Assembly: GCA_963693365.1 (NCBI GenBank) | Contig: CAVNZM010000004.1 | Location: 11,594,001 to 11,658,000 of the forward strand | Length of the DNA: 64,000 bases | Source: Amoebidium appalachense | Taxonomy: Eukaryota > Ichthyosporea | Direction of reading: 5' to 3' | Part shown: positions 1 to 29,879 of the stretch, piece by piece | Numbering within the stretch: position 1 is the stretch's first letter | Layout: each line of letters begins with the position of its first letter | The notes under the pieces: model-generated | The model's database searches: none | Told to the model about the DNA's origin: nothing | Seen by the model: the letters and a program-made list of their open reading frames with translations, nothing else | Program-made: the position numbers and the translations under genes

Positions 1-20
1 AACACAAACACTAACACAAA

Positions 21-52
<32 letters not shown>

Positions 53-81
53 CACGCACACACACACACACACACACAAAG

Positions 82-5802
<5,721 letters not shown>

Positions 5803-7429
5803 GGAGCATAGTTTTCATTTTTTGCATTTCGAAGGTTGCTGAGTTTCGAACCATCGTGAGCGCGGCTTTGATGGTTGATGAGGGTGTTTGACTGAGCTGG
5901 AAGGTTTTTGAATGATATTGTGTGCTTCGGATCCAGTGGTGAATGTGCAGTACCTTTTGCGCGAATGAGCACTCGCCTATGTAGAGAATGGCTTGAAGGT
6001 CTAACCGGTTGTCAGAAGGATATTTAGCTGGTGTTTGGTGCCAATATACTTAGATTTCATGGAAGACAGGTCTTCAGGTGATTTACATTGTATTAAGCTC
6101 CTGCAATCCAATGGTTCATCCTTTAAATTTTCGAACTTGAATCCTATAGTTTGCCTGAAACTTAAAGAGTCTTAACATGAAAGGGAATATTTAGAGCATG
6201 CGAAAGAAAACAAAGTTAGGTTTTGCTACTGCCTTACAGTGTGCTGTTTTGTGTACTTGTGCATGTGTGTGCACCGGTTTGCACTAGGCCTGTGTGTGTG
6301 TGTGTGTATGTGGGTGTGTGTTCAAGAAGTGTGTTTCATTCGTTTGGAAACTCGCATGATTCTTTAATAATGGAGTACTGTTTTTATGAAGCTGGCGTTT
6401 TGTGCTGTGTAATCTAGAACGGTTTAGCATAATCTAAGTAGATACATATTCCTACTTTTTTTTTTGGTTTAATAGAAAGCATCTTCGCCACAGCTTGCAC
6501 ATAAAACCTTGCTTGTAACACGCAAGCACCCTTTACTTTGTAGTAGCAATTCCCTGACCGGGAGGCTTGTTTACCAGACGTGCATGTACTAACGCCCCCT
6601 CCCTCCCCCGCCCGCCCCTCTCCCAGCCGTTGGTTTCCCGAACCAGGAAGGACCAGGGCAGGTTGTCAATAGCCAAGATGGACAGTAACGCTCATGCGGC
6701 ATGACGTGGCATAGAGAGTGGTCTCGAAAGAAACCCGTACGGTGTGCGCGTGTGGTGCCACTCCGGGAGCTGTGTGCCGCTGTCTGTCAGTCTGTGTGGT
6801 GTGTGTGTTTGTGAGCTCGCGTGTACGTACGCTTGTGTGTGTGCTTGTGTGCGCGTGTGATTGTGCGCCACGTCACTGGTTGGTGTGCACGAGACTAGTA
6901 GTGCGAGGTTGCGAACCCTCCGTTTTATTAGACCAATCATGGCTCTGCTTTTTCGCGCCATTTTGGTTTCCGAACGCGCAGGGTGCAATGGGGTTATTTG
7001 TTCTGTAAAGGGGTTCTTTGAAAAATTCTGGTCCCTGCTCTAACACCTTTTGTCCGCATTTACATGTGGCTCAGAGGAGATGGTCACACGATAGGCTCCC
7101 GCCTCTCCCACACAGTTTTTGGACCTGGGCTACTTTCAGCTGGACAGGAAAAGTGAAACGAAAAGTAGAAAGATGTAATAATTTAGTCAAAGACACACAG
7201 AAAAAGGAGTGTCAACAGATATATTTTTTTCTGATAACAAGAATAGTGAATAGCACAGAATCAATTGTACTCGTGCACAACCAAAATTTTTCTTACGCGT
7301 GTAGACCGTTGCAAATCGACTAACGATTAGGTGTGTTCACCCGTTTTTTGCTTATTAGAGCAAACCAGCACTATTTTAGGACATGGAGATTCTTTGCATA
7401 TATACCACACCGTGGCTTAGACGCTTGCT
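5803..7429. other. intergenic spacer, PDE to MSP/C2H2 gene
   Basis: About 1.6 kb without a convincing gene. The first kilobase (5803-6600) is AT-richer, non-repetitive sequence that presumably includes the PDE 3'UTR. From about 6590 it becomes GC-richer, with a C-rich stretch at 6595-6635 and a GT-rich stretch at 6740-6870, and then carries promoter-like motifs (separate entry). All open frames are short and on neither strand resemble a known family. Confidence 0.6.
6931..6968 (+). promoter_or_regulatory. CCAAT / E2F-like / YY1-like motif cluster
   Basis: CCAAT at 6933-6937 is followed by TTTCGCGCC at 6951-6959 (matches the E2F consensus TTTSSCGC) overlapping GCGCCATTTTGG (YY1-like). The cluster lies about 460 bp upstream of the ATG at 7430 and in the right orientation for that gene. 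The motifs are seen in the sequence; their use as a promoter is inferred. Confidence 0.4.
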
Positions 7430-17757
<10,328 letters not shown>

Positions 17758-18027
17758 TGGTTGTTGGTTGGTTTGTGGCGTAGTGTTTGTGTTGTGGTGG
17801 TTGTATGTAAGGTGGTATAGTTGGTTGGTGCTGTTACGCTGATTGTTACGTGCACATGTAGTACACATTCACACTTGGCCCCCACACAGGCACAAACACA
17901 TACACGCGTGTGCACGCACACTCAAACACATACACAGGCACACAAACGCATGCATGCACGTGAGTTCCCGTGCATGCACGTGCGTGTCTGTACGCACACG
18001 CGCGGGCATACACACGCGTGCGCACAC

Positions 18028-18110
<83 letters not shown>

Positions 18111-18797
18111 TACATACACACAGTGGTTCACGCACAAATATACACACAATTAGACAATGTTTTTTGGGGCTAGGAAAAGTAGGTTTCACAGATCCACTGA
18201 TGGAAGTCTATAATAGACGAATGCTCTTAGATTGATGTGGCTCTGATATATGGTGGTAACTTCTTATTGGATTCGGTTTCAATTGGTCGAATGATTCGAA
18301 TGTTGTCGTCTTTGTACGTACCGTGTATGGTCTACACAAAATGAATGCAGCTGTGCTAAGATTGTTTGACATATTAAATGCCATAGATTGTATTGATGAT
18401 GATGCCTTTTATCCTTTTTACGAAGTGTCATACTATGGTTTAGTTTTCTACTCCTGCCAATTGTAAAGTGCCTTAGTAGGGTTTCGCACTCAAGAGTCGT
18501 CGGAGCATTGATATGCCCCTCTGTCAGGGTGGGGTGACGAATCCCACGAATCAATAAGATGGCGAAGAGCTGGCTCACTTCCACAGAATCGAATTCAACC
18601 CCCCCCCCCCCCCCCCCCCCCCCCCACCCACCCCACTTCTCTCCCTCCGCCCTTTCCCCTCCCCCCAGCCGCACGTGGCGCAATAATACTGCGCAAGGGT
18701 TTGTGCATACGCATATGGTGCTGAAATCATCGATCCGGAACATCATGATGGAGTATAGCAGCACGACCGAGACTTAAGTGTGTTTGTGCGCACGTGT

Positions 18798-18838
<41 letters not shown>

Positions 18839-18878
18839 TTGAAAGTTTGTGTGTGCACGTGATGATGTGTGTTTGTGT

Positions 18879-18917
<39 letters not shown>

Positions 18918-18957
18918 TTGAAAGTTTGTGTGTGCACGTGATGATGTGTGTTTGTGT

Positions 18958-19002
<45 letters not shown>

Positions 19003-19031
19003 GTGTGTGTGTGTGTGTGTGCACGTGATGA

Positions 19032-19092
<61 letters not shown>

Positions 19093-19133
19093 AAATGAAG
19101 TACTGTAATTTTGGTTTTTTTTTTTTGTTTGTT

Positions 19134-19182
<49 letters not shown>

Positions 19183-19285
19183 GGCGACGGGGAGCGGCGT
19201 GCACGTGTGCAGTCACTTGAGCGTGCACATGACATTGTGTCGGACAGCCTGCGGGTGAGCGCACGTGCGTGTGTGACACTGTGAC

Positions 19286-19380
<95 letters not shown>

Positions 19381-19474
19381 ACAGTGACTGTGTGTGTGTG
19401 TGTGTGTGTGTAACAATGTCATGTGTGTGTGTGTGTGTGCACGTGTGTGCACGTGTGTGTGTATGTGTGTGTAT

Positions 19475-19505
<31 letters not shown>

Positions 19506-19534
19506 CACTTGTGTAGGCGTGTGACACTTTTTTT

Positions 19535-19569
<35 letters not shown>

Positions 19570-22289
19570 GTCATGATTCTGTATTAAAAAATTCATATCA
19601 TACTTAAGCTCCACATGCATGCCGTTGAAACATGCATCATTTGCGGCACTGTACACATGTGTGTGTGCCTGGCACTCGGATGCGTCTATTACATAGCCAG
19701 TGATTAAGCCTTAATGAACGGCCTCGATCACGGGCACGGGCCCCCGGTCCACGGCCACGGCCCCGTGTACGCTCGGGCTGGCAGTCTGCATTTTGCAAGC
19801 TTTTCACCAGAATTATTTCTGCATGCAACTTTGAATTATTGTTCTATTCGTTTCCACGGAGTGATCTCGTATCGTGTGCGCGCTCACTTATACGTATATA
19901 CATCGTAATTTTTTCGGCGCACGTCCAAAATTGGCAAGTTACTCGGTGGCTCCGTGCAGGGACGTGCATCGTGCCGCCGTTCGCCCACGGTACGCGACGC
20001 ATAAAATCGCTGCAGGGCCCAGAGTCTACAGACTGACAGATATTCCCACTTTTTTATTGTTTTAATTACATGTATCCCATTATTACTACCACATACACAA
20101 ATCAAATTACATACACGGATCTTACACAGTGTAAAGCTTAAGCTTTTCTGAGGTGCGGCGGTACGGTACTTACACCTGGGCCATCGTCATCATGTGAAAC
20201 AGTGACTTCTTCTTTGATGATGTATGCATTCCCCGCCCTATGCACCTAATTTTTTCCAATCATAATGCATCCACAATTAGACTTGACAAAAATTGACTTG
20301 TGACCATAGCCACGTGGCGTAACTTGCATGTTGTAAGTTCCGGGAACTTGAAGCTGTCATCCTTGCTGTGAGCCTGTGAGTCATGACACACGCTGACCAT
20401 TAGATCACACTCACCGGTTTGTTTACATTGTCCGATTGGATGCTTGTGTTCGGCTTCAACCAATCGGGTTAAGTTCAACTCCCCCAAGAGCTGACAGTAG
20501 TTGAAAAACCACCCCCAAATGCCAGAATTTGTTTAATGACTTTACAGAAGTTTTTGCGATATTCAGTGTTCCGCCAACGTCAATAAGATGATAGATTGTC
20601 GCGCACGTTTTCCTAATCTGTAACCAACACATGTACCCTTCACCTAGCCACATACACATTATGTACCACAGCCACCCAATTTCAAGGGAGCTCAAAGCTT
20701 ATGTTACATACTATATATACTGCAGCTAGCTGTACGTACCAATCGTAATCGATCGATGCATATTTTCGCGATCTATCGATATGTCAATGTCGAGCTCGAT
20801 GGCATTCCATAGCTAAGGCAGAGGCTCATTTCCCTAGACGCATGCACAACATGGGAGCATTTAGCTACTCGATTCTTGCCACCAACATATTGTTTCACAT
20901 TCGATACCCTTTTTTGTGAAAGTCGTGTTAGCGTTAGGGTTCGGTTTCCAGATTTCCATGGCATTTCTAATTTTTCCAATCATGACATGCATCCCGGGCT
21001 GGGCGCCTCCCAAGCCCCTTGTAGAATGTCTATGTATTAAACCAAATATCTCTATGGTGCGAGTTATGTTTCCTTATAAACCAGCTGCTGGTACTGACCT
21101 TATCTACTAATATGCAATGCTTTATTTAGTGCAATAACACCAGCAACGAGTCAACGACACTGATAGAAAGTGCCTACTCAACAAGAAGGCTTATGCCTCC
21201 CCCTACACTCCGCCTTGGAATCAAAGCGTCCTGCGTTTCATTGGTTGACTGACTGCATGCGAAAACGTTGACGAATGTTAGACCAAATTCATTTCATTAT
21301 TTTTAACACATATCTTATGTATTTAGTATTTATATAATCTTTAATGTAATAACTGCTTTAATACCTAGCAATGCAAAACCCAAAAAACAGCACATAAGCT
21401 TACCTGGTTGCTTATTTAGTTAGCCGCATTCCAGGGCGATTTTAGAAACCTTCCTAATGGTGTTTGATCACATCTCTATCTTAGTGTGCCATGGTACAAG
21501 CTCATTGGTACGTATTTGCACCAATGGATATAAGGTATGAAAATTCAGGGCGCCAATCAGATCACCCTAGGCATTCGAAATTATTTTTTGACTTTTTGTG
21601 AGCACTTCCAGAAGTTCCAGGCTGCAGCTTCGGGCAACTCGCAAGTACAATACTGTAGTCTCGCAGCTTGCATTCACTTTGTTTGTGCACATGTAGTGTT
21701 GTGCCTCCGTTTTAGTTTGCCAGCTCCGAGTATACAGAAACACGTTCTGTAGCACGGTAGAAAGGGTCGTATGTGTCTACTAGACCTGCAGTAACATCAA
21801 CAATAATAGCTATAGCAAGACTTATCATCATCAGCATATGTATTCTTGTGGGTTGGAATACGTGTAGTGCCATAACGCCTTTTGATTTTGAGCTGAAATG
21901 AATGCTTAGATAGTGATGCTTATTTATCGTAAGATTATATGTATAATTCAGAGCCCCTCTCAGTATTGTTTGGCACACCACACAGGGCTCTGTCTGATTC
22001 TCTATTTTCACCAATTTACGTTTTGTGTAACCCCGTGCAAACATTATTAAGGGAAATCACTCCCTGCTCACGACTATCGCGAATACACGACGTACAATAA
22101 TGATCAATTGCAGGACAACGTGAAAGACAGCACTCTTCTCAGTCCTTCTTAGTGTACCTTCTTTCCGAAACGAATATTTATCAGCCTTGCCATTATATCA
22201 AATAATAAGCGAGAAGAAGTCATTTGATCCGAGTTGCAAAGAATTGTGACTGTACAAAACGCACCACCACACTGCCGTATCAAGGCAGA
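17758..22289. other. intergenic spacer, MSP/C2H2 gene to EGF-tyrosinase gene
   Basis: The left part (17758-19570) holds GT/CA tracts: (CA)n at 18021-18117, a 79-bp minisatellite at 18785-19090, poly(G) at 19144-19179, (GT)n at 19289-19378, T/G run at 19529-19567. The right part (19570-22289) is about 2.7 kb of non-repetitive sequence with no open frame above 110 codons and no tRNA-like fold that I could find. A TATATATA stretch occurs near 20712. It may contain the 5' region of the tyrosinase gene, but no specific promoter is supported. Confidence 0.6.
18785..19090 (+). repeat. 79-bp GT-based minisatellite
   Basis: The unit CTTGAAAGTTTG, GCACGTGATGATGTG, then GT repeats occurs at 18838 and again at 18917 (period 79 bp). 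A third, partial unit keeps GCACGTGATGATGTG at 19021. The units are nearly identical, so the array is probably young. Confidence 0.85.
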
Positions 22290-22948
22290 ATGAGGCTAAA
22301 ATGGCTCAGGCCCACCGTGGCCTTTGCCTGTGTGCTTGTGGCAGTTACATACGTCACAGGCCACAGTCTAAGCCAGGACAACGGCATACAATTGCAAGCT
22401 GGTGAGTGTCCTGTATTAATACTTAGTTAGTATTGGTTATCGTGTGCGGGGGGTTTTTATTTTTTTTTTTTTTTTTTTTTTTTTATTGTCTGTGCAGAAA
22501 GTGAACTTCATTTCGTCAATATAGCGACATGCCTTGTCTGACAGTGGCTGCCAGATATTACTAATAGTACACAGGTGTGCAGCAATTTACCAGTGATTGT
22601 CACCTGCACAATCACCCATCCAAAAACACAAGCACACACATGGATACTCACGACTGACAAAGCAACATGTTTTCTTACCAGGCATCTTCTGTATTTGCTT
22701 GTGAAATCAGTCAATGGAAAAAGTATAAGTTGCTGGTATCACTACTCGTTTGCCAGGACGGGTAGCCAAGTAGGGTTCCCAATCAGCATCACACCAACAC
22801 ATGCACACAGCCAATTCGGAAACAAACACACACACCGCACGTTTCCCTGCCGCACCAACAACATAGACACGAGTAAACTTAGGGTATTGCGGGTACCTTT
22901 GCATTATAGGGACGTGCAAACAAACATGCACACAACAACACGCACGTG

Positions 22949-22985
<37 letters not shown>

Positions 22986-23414
22986 CGACCAGCACGCATG
23001 CACTACGTTTCACGGCATGTATATGTACTGACATTTTACGCAAAACAGATTCTGGAAGCTTGCCAATAGACGAGCACCATGTGAGGCAACGGCAGGCTGA
23101 CAACCCATATCAATCTACAATTAACTTCGGTAGTGAGCCGAATTTCGTTACCATTGATGCCGTCCCCCCGGCCGATCAACCGATGTTTGCAGATTGTGCA
23201 GACGGCCAAAGGTTCATCGACGGGATAGGGTGTGTAGATATACCAAAATGCGCTGCGGGATATATCTTGGATGATGCAAAGATAACCTGCATAGACATAA
23301 ATGAATGCACCGCGGCGGCCAGTCGGAATGCAAGCGTGTGTACGACCAATGCACAGTGTCTAAATACGGCCGGAAGCTTTCGGTGCCGATGCAAGTGAGT
23401 CCTGTTTCCATTTT

Positions 23415-23462
<48 letters not shown>

Positions 23463-24291
23463 CTCTCTCTCTCTCGCTTTTGATCCATTGGTTAACTGGT
23501 ATTTTGATATGGTTCTCAGCTGTGTAGGTGTGTGTGCGGGGGGGGGGGGGGGGGTTATTATGCTAACGGTAACCGTTGCAAGGTGCCTACAATGGTTTGA
23601 TCATATGTTGTATCTGGTTGAACTCTTAGCCCGGACATCACTTGTCCTCCTATCCTGTGCTTATTTGGGCTACCCCGCCCTCTTCTTCCCTTCACGCACG
23701 CGCGTAGAGTGTACACTTACACGCAGGCACGCACACACACAACACACACACACCGTAGCCCTCTTCAATTAGCTCCCAATGACCAAGTACAAAGGCACAC
23801 CCAAACTGTTATCCCAATTTACCGCATTGGCATAAACATACGTGCATAAAAAAGATATAAAGCCCCATTCCTCCTAACCCCAACCAATAACATCCACCCC
23901 TCTCCTATCACCCTCAGACCTGGGTTTGCAGCGGTTGCGGGGCGCTGTATCGCACGCACAACATGCCCCCCGGGATACAACTACTCAGCCGAGGCCCGTG
24001 TGTGTCAAGACATAGACGAGTGTGTGGTCCTCCTTGCAGACAATCAGAGACGGTGCAGCCGCTCTGCTGTTTGCGCCAACACCCTCGGTAGTTTCACATG
24101 CACCTGTCGTCGTGGATACACGGGTGATGGAAAGACGTGCCTCCGTATCCGTTTCACAACCACTTCGGCACCAACCCCTACTGGGACCAGTCAGGCTGTG
24201 GAGTCATCTGCTGCAATTGCTTCCATCCCAACCACTGGGTCACCGGCTGAGGCAATAGCAACGGTAACCATCCCTCTCTCTTCTCCCCCCC

Positions 24292-24322
<31 letters not shown>

Positions 24323-26776
24323 AAAAAAAAAACCCCCTGCGAAATCTGGAATGCATAAGACACATGATTACAGTTCTACAGTCGGAAATTTGGAAACCTA
24401 AAACTGTATATATATCTGCTATCACCCACCCACCCACCCACCCACCCACCCACCTCTCCCTCAGCCCTCCTTTTTTGTTATCCTCCCCCCCCCCCCTCCC
24501 CCCGACATGTCCGCTCTTCAATTCAATCCGATATAAAACCCCTCTTACTAACCCATTTAATTCCGCACACAGACAGCGTCAGCCAATGCTGCCTCTCCCG
24601 TTATCCCAACCACCACCCGCCCATCGGTGGCTACCGTCGTAACCTCTTCAGCGGAACAGCCGGCACCACCCACCACCTCTTCAACCGCACCACGTGCTTC
24701 CTCCCCGGCATCCAACACAACAAACGGAAACGTCGTGATGATTGATTCGTTTGACGATCTAGATCCCTGCTTTGGATTGGTCGATAAAAATACCGGCCTA
24801 TTGATTCGCAAGGAGTGGCGTGAATTGACCCAACTACAGAGGCAGACATATATCAACGCCATTAGAGAACTTGTTGCTGCTGGGAAGTATCGGACGATCA
24901 TTCCATATCATGAGCCCGACTATATCGAGATGGCTGGGCACCAATCAAATGCATTCCTTCACTGGCACCGCCATTTTTTGATGCTCTACGAGCAGCAGCT
25001 GAGGAGCCTTGGGCCCAAGTACAGGTATGGCAATCCCCATCCAACAGACGGTCCACACACGCGCGCACGCACACACACACACACACACCTTGCCTCGATA
25101 TGGGCAACCAGTGCAATCTCAGAATGGCGGATGTATATCACGTAGTCCTCCGCCCTCCCCCCCTCGGCGCTCCCCTTCCCTTGTCCTTTGCCTGGCCTTG
25201 GGTCCCAAACCATGCAAACATCGCCACACTCAACCACACCTTCTCTAAGTAGGCTCCACACAGAGATATTGCACACACCCCATTGACCATGCCCCCCTTA
25301 ACAGGTGCGTCACCATTCCATACTGGGATTGGACTTTGGATATCAAGGACGACATCTGTGAAACCCCCAAGATCACCGTCATCGACGAGTTGGGGGGGAC
25401 TGGTAACGCGTGCATTGAGAAATTTGGTGAAAATTTACGCTACCCGGTCAATGACAACCCAAAACCGCTCTGCGTCACTCGGCCATTTGGGCATAGGATG
25501 GGTTGGCGGCCCCCCGGTCCCATCGAAGTATCCAGGGGGGTTATTGATCGGCCGGATTTTGGTTCCTTTCAGTCTCTGCTGAAGGCGTGGCACGGTCTGG
25601 TGCACAACAGAATCGGAGGGACTATGGCGGTAAGGACTCCCCCCCACCCCCAACACCCCCCTCCCCCTATTGCTTTTGTAAGAACCCCCGTTTTAAATTG
25701 GCAAGCTGTTATTGATACTAGTCAGCCAAGCCCAAAATCAACCCATTACGTGAGCGAAATGTAACACAAAAACATCAACCTTCATATGCTAGTCACATAC
25801 ACATCAATTGAAAGTTATTCACCTTAAGAGCACATCCAAGGACTACATCCGGGGGGACCATACAGATTCTCACTATCTCACACGTACATCTCCCTCACAG
25901 GATATTGCCTTTTCACCCAACGACCCCCTCTTCTTCCTCCACCACGGATTTGTCGACAAGATTTTCGCCACTTGGCAAGAGTGCCACAATCGGGCCAAGG
26001 ACCCCGGCCCATATGCACCGCCGTCGTTATATCTCCCAAATTACGCTATCCCATATCCACACGAATTTGATGACCCGCTTGCAAATTTCCCTACCCGGGT
26101 GACACCGCGTATGGTAAACGACATCTCAAAGTTGGGATATACGTATTCGGGGGACAGGATGGAGACGGAAAAATCGTGGTCCCCACTCGGTGGATGCCGG
26201 AATATGCCCCCGTGGGTCAAGCAGATACGCCAAACCGCACGGCGCTCGGCATCGGAAAACACGGAAAATGGAAATACACGAGAATTTGTGGATGAAATTT
26301 TCAAGCTGTTATCCAGCAGCCGCATTGCCCGCAGGCAGAGTGGTACTTATCCATGTGCCGACCGTCAGAATGACGTTCGTCGCCAGGCTCCGACCAATCA
26401 ATTCATCGGGATGGAACTGAACCGAACTGTGCCTATTCAGGCCACGGTGACACCCCCCGCCCCATCCAATAACAGCGATTCTATGGACAAGGCCCCTAGC
26501 ATGACGTGGGTGCGATTCATCAAAGAATATCCAGAACTCGCAAATGTCAACGATATGCAGGATGAGAAGAATTTACGTCAGCATCTATCCAAGCAATGTA
26601 CGGAGTTTCTCGGCAGGGCCTATGCCCCGGGGAAAACATTTGCTGAGATAGTCCGGGATGCTGCTAAGCTCGAGTGCTCTGCGTTTACTCCGTATGGCCC
26701 ATTGGATGAAGAGACGAAGAAATTTTTGCATTTGGAGGATTTTGTGATGCCCTGCGAGACCCTCCCATCGCCATAA
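22290..26776 (+). CDS. secreted EGF-tyrosinase (type-3 copper oxidase), 818 aa
   Basis: Predicted extracellular or vesicular phenol oxidase. Six exons: 22290-22401, 23049-23394, 23918-24263, 24573-25024, 25305-25629, 25901-26776 (stop TAA); all phases agree. Residues 1-24 are a signal peptide with hydrophobic core AFACVLVAVTYV. A cysteine-rich block follows, with two calcium-binding EGF domains opening with DINEC (C124) and DIDEC (C188), each ending in the GSF.C.C signature, plus cysteine-containing spacers. Residues 220-320 are a T/S/P-rich linker, likely O-glycosylated. The tyrosinase domain (about 330-640) has CuA histidines H381, H391, H400 (H-x8-H, then FLHWHR), IPYWDW near 423, and CuB H515 and H519 (WHGLVHN) with H541/H542 in DPLFFLHH. 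The full ligand set suggests an active enzyme. The start is the ATG at 22290, directly before the signal peptide. The C-terminal 180 residues are family-typical in position but not recognised. Monophenolase versus catechol oxidase activity is not decidable. Confidence 0.95.
23412..24505 (+). repeat. poly(C), C/A pair and (CCCA)n in tyrosinase introns
   Basis: A poly(C) run of about 45 bp lies at 23417-23461, just after the donor of exon 2. Intron 3 begins with C-rich sequence, then a C run followed by A19 (24287-24332) and (ACCC)n at 24421-24453. These are intronic; no alternative exon is apparent. Confidence 0.9.
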
Positions 26777-26832
26777 CAGATCTGAAATTCTCGATGTGCA
26801 CATACAGTAACTTCAGATTTACGTGTGCACAG

Positions 26833-26870
<38 letters not shown>

Positions 26871-29448
26871 CCATATATATATATAAATATATACGCGTAT
26901 ATGTCACGCCTGTGCCAAAGAAATCTAAATTTACCAGAATATTTAATTCAGCAGTTCCGTAGTCACCACCTGCTTTCAGAGAGTTGATTGTCTTTACAAG
27001 TGCTGGGTAAACAGTATAAATATTTGTGGTAACAAAACAGTTTGTGCTAATCTATGTACGATGATTTGATTATGTGTCTGTACCGTGCCCATATGCATAA
27101 TGACTATGTGGTGTAAAAACTACCATATTTAGGCGTGGATGGTGGACAACAACATAAATCCGGCTTCTGTCTGTGACAGGCCAGCGTAGTTGTTCCCACA
27201 TAAATTGTTGAAATTCCAATCTCCGGCCCACCCAGCACACCATGGTCTGGGCCATGGCAAAACTCCCCGTTCTTCCGGCCAGATTCCCCCCCCCCCCCCA
27301 CCACCACCAAACACACACACACACACACACACACATGCACCAGCCACCCCCGTGGTGGCCCCGTCTGCCTAGTTTTGCCCTTTACCGTTGCTCGCTTTTA
27401 CAACCCTGAACACGGCCTGGACTTGTTGCTGGCAAGTGACCCATCAAAGTCACTTTGGGGGGCTCTGAGCATTTCCCCCCCCCCCCTTTCCTCCCCCTCC
27501 CCCTCACCACCCCTCCCCGGGCCCTTCCATCCCTCCCCGGCCGGCCTACCTACCAACCCCGAGCAGGCTGAGTGCAATAACCCAGTGTTCAAAATAAGGT
27601 TGTAAAATGGGGATCATTGTTGCCAGAAATCGGGTATCGACCATGTCCATGTCGTAGCCATAATTAAACGAATGTACGTATCATACCCACATCCGATCGA
27701 GCCCTCCCTTACAAGCCTTCGTGACACCAAACACCCTTCGTGACACCAACACCACCACATGTCCCCAGCCTTCAGAGCTATGAATGTCGTGCACTTTTTA
27801 ATAATATTCACCCGTACAGAACGTTTCCTGAACTAGCTTTGAATCTTAGCTAAGCCCAGGATGCCCATTGGGAGGACGGGGAGGGGTGCACAAACAAAAT
27901 ATATATAAAAGACACGAATCTTCGAAGCTAACCATCCATTGCATAGCATATACGTAAAGGCTCGGAGTTAGGCCTATAGGGCAAAGCGTGTACGGGAGAA
28001 TTAACTGTGCAGGGGGGAGGGGGGAGGGGAGGATGGGGGGGGGGGGGGGGAAGGGGTATGATTCCAAAACCACTTGATCAAGAGAAAAAAAAAATGTATC
28101 TTGAGCATTTAATGGGGGGAGGGGGGGGGGGGAGGGGGGTAATGATTCCATTGAATAATCAGCAGGTACTTATGAGGAAGGGGGATCGCTGGGGGAGGGG
28201 GCGGGGGGGGGGGGGGGGGGGGGGGGAAGGGGGAGGGGATAGCTATGATACCAAAAACCACAGACCAGGCATAACTTGAATCATCAGCATATATTGATAG
28301 CATACGCTGTGTTGATACACTAATATAACAAATCACAATGCATTTGTATGCTGTACAGTGTATCTGATGCCCACTTGCACCCGGTGCATCTATACGCACA
28401 GACGTCGACACACCCACGCATACGTGCACATCTGCAGTCACCATCTGAAAGACCGTGCATAGAACCACATCAGTACACTAGCAGCACACATGGCACCACA
28501 GCCCTCTCAACATTACGTAACATCTATCTAAGGTCGTGTGCATGTGTTTTTGCTAACATATGCAGCACACCCAACCAATCAAATGCCATGGTGCTGGTAT
28601 GATGTCCCCATACCAGAGACTCGTTTCCCAGTGGCTGGGTCCTTGCATTCATGAACTTCACCTTTCAAACCCTGCTTTACAAGCATTAGTCATTCCTGAC
28701 TGCTTGCACCGTGCGGACACAAGGAAAGACCCCGCCACCCCCCCCCCCCCCCCCCCCCCTCCCCTCCCCTTCCCCACCACACACCCACCGAAAAGTCTTC
28801 AGTTCCCTTATATGGCAAATGGCACAGGAATTCTAGGTTGAAACTGCACCGATCGAAAACGATATAACCAGACTCCTATGGTACACAAGAACAAGGCTAA
28901 GGACTTTATACACGCCCGCCACTTAATGAAATCTTTCTGCACCTTCCATTTTAGGCTATATGGATTATCCCCAAATTCGGCCGTGATCAGAGGACGTGAC
29001 CAGAATGAATCCCGTAAGAAGCAGGTGTCGATACCACTGACTGCTCATATCTGTGTATCTCCCCCAATTTCTGTGGGATACACTCGGCGTGTGCATACTG
29101 GGCTAATGGCACCGGCCTGATTGGTACCGAGAATGGGCATTGGCGCAATATGCTGAGATATACGGTGATATACAGCCGTGGGACGGACTTGGGATGTTGA
29201 TGCAGAGACGCATCTGCACGTGTGGAGCTCTTATCGTGGCCTGCAATGCAGCAACCGCGTCAGTAGCAAACCTCAGAGTGCAGACATACAAATGGGCAAA
29301 TAGATGCCGGGGACATTCAAATTGCCAGAATACAAACGCCCGTAGGGAGAGCAAGGGGGGCCCGTTGCTGTGATCAAAGCACACGGCCACACCACCGATC
29401 ATTGTTTGTTTTGTGGGTGGAGTGACAGTTGGGTGGTTGGGTGGTTTT

Positions 29449-29496
<48 letters not shown>

Positions 29497-29815
29497 TTTT
29501 TTTTTCTTTTTTCTTTTCTTTTTTTTTTTTTTTTTTGGGGGGGGGGGGGCGGGAGGTTGTGGTTATAGAAACGGAGAGAAGGATAATGAATGCACAAAAG
29601 CCAAACAGCGAATACCTTCATACACCACACACACACACACACACACAAACAGGCAGGCAGGCAGACCCAGACACATGAAAGAACACAGGTACCCGTGCAA
29701 CAACATGGAGCACATATCCATACCCACAGCACACACGACCAACAGAGAGGAAGGACGAAAGAGGATGACGGTGTGGTGTGGTGGGTGGTGGTGGCGGGGG
29801 CGGCGGTTGTGGGGT

Positions 29816-29879
<64 letters not shown>

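Noticed and set aside
29140-29373. 77-codon plus-strand frame in unique intergenic sequence
   Set aside because: No family resemblance, no upstream signals and low-information composition; length is within chance.
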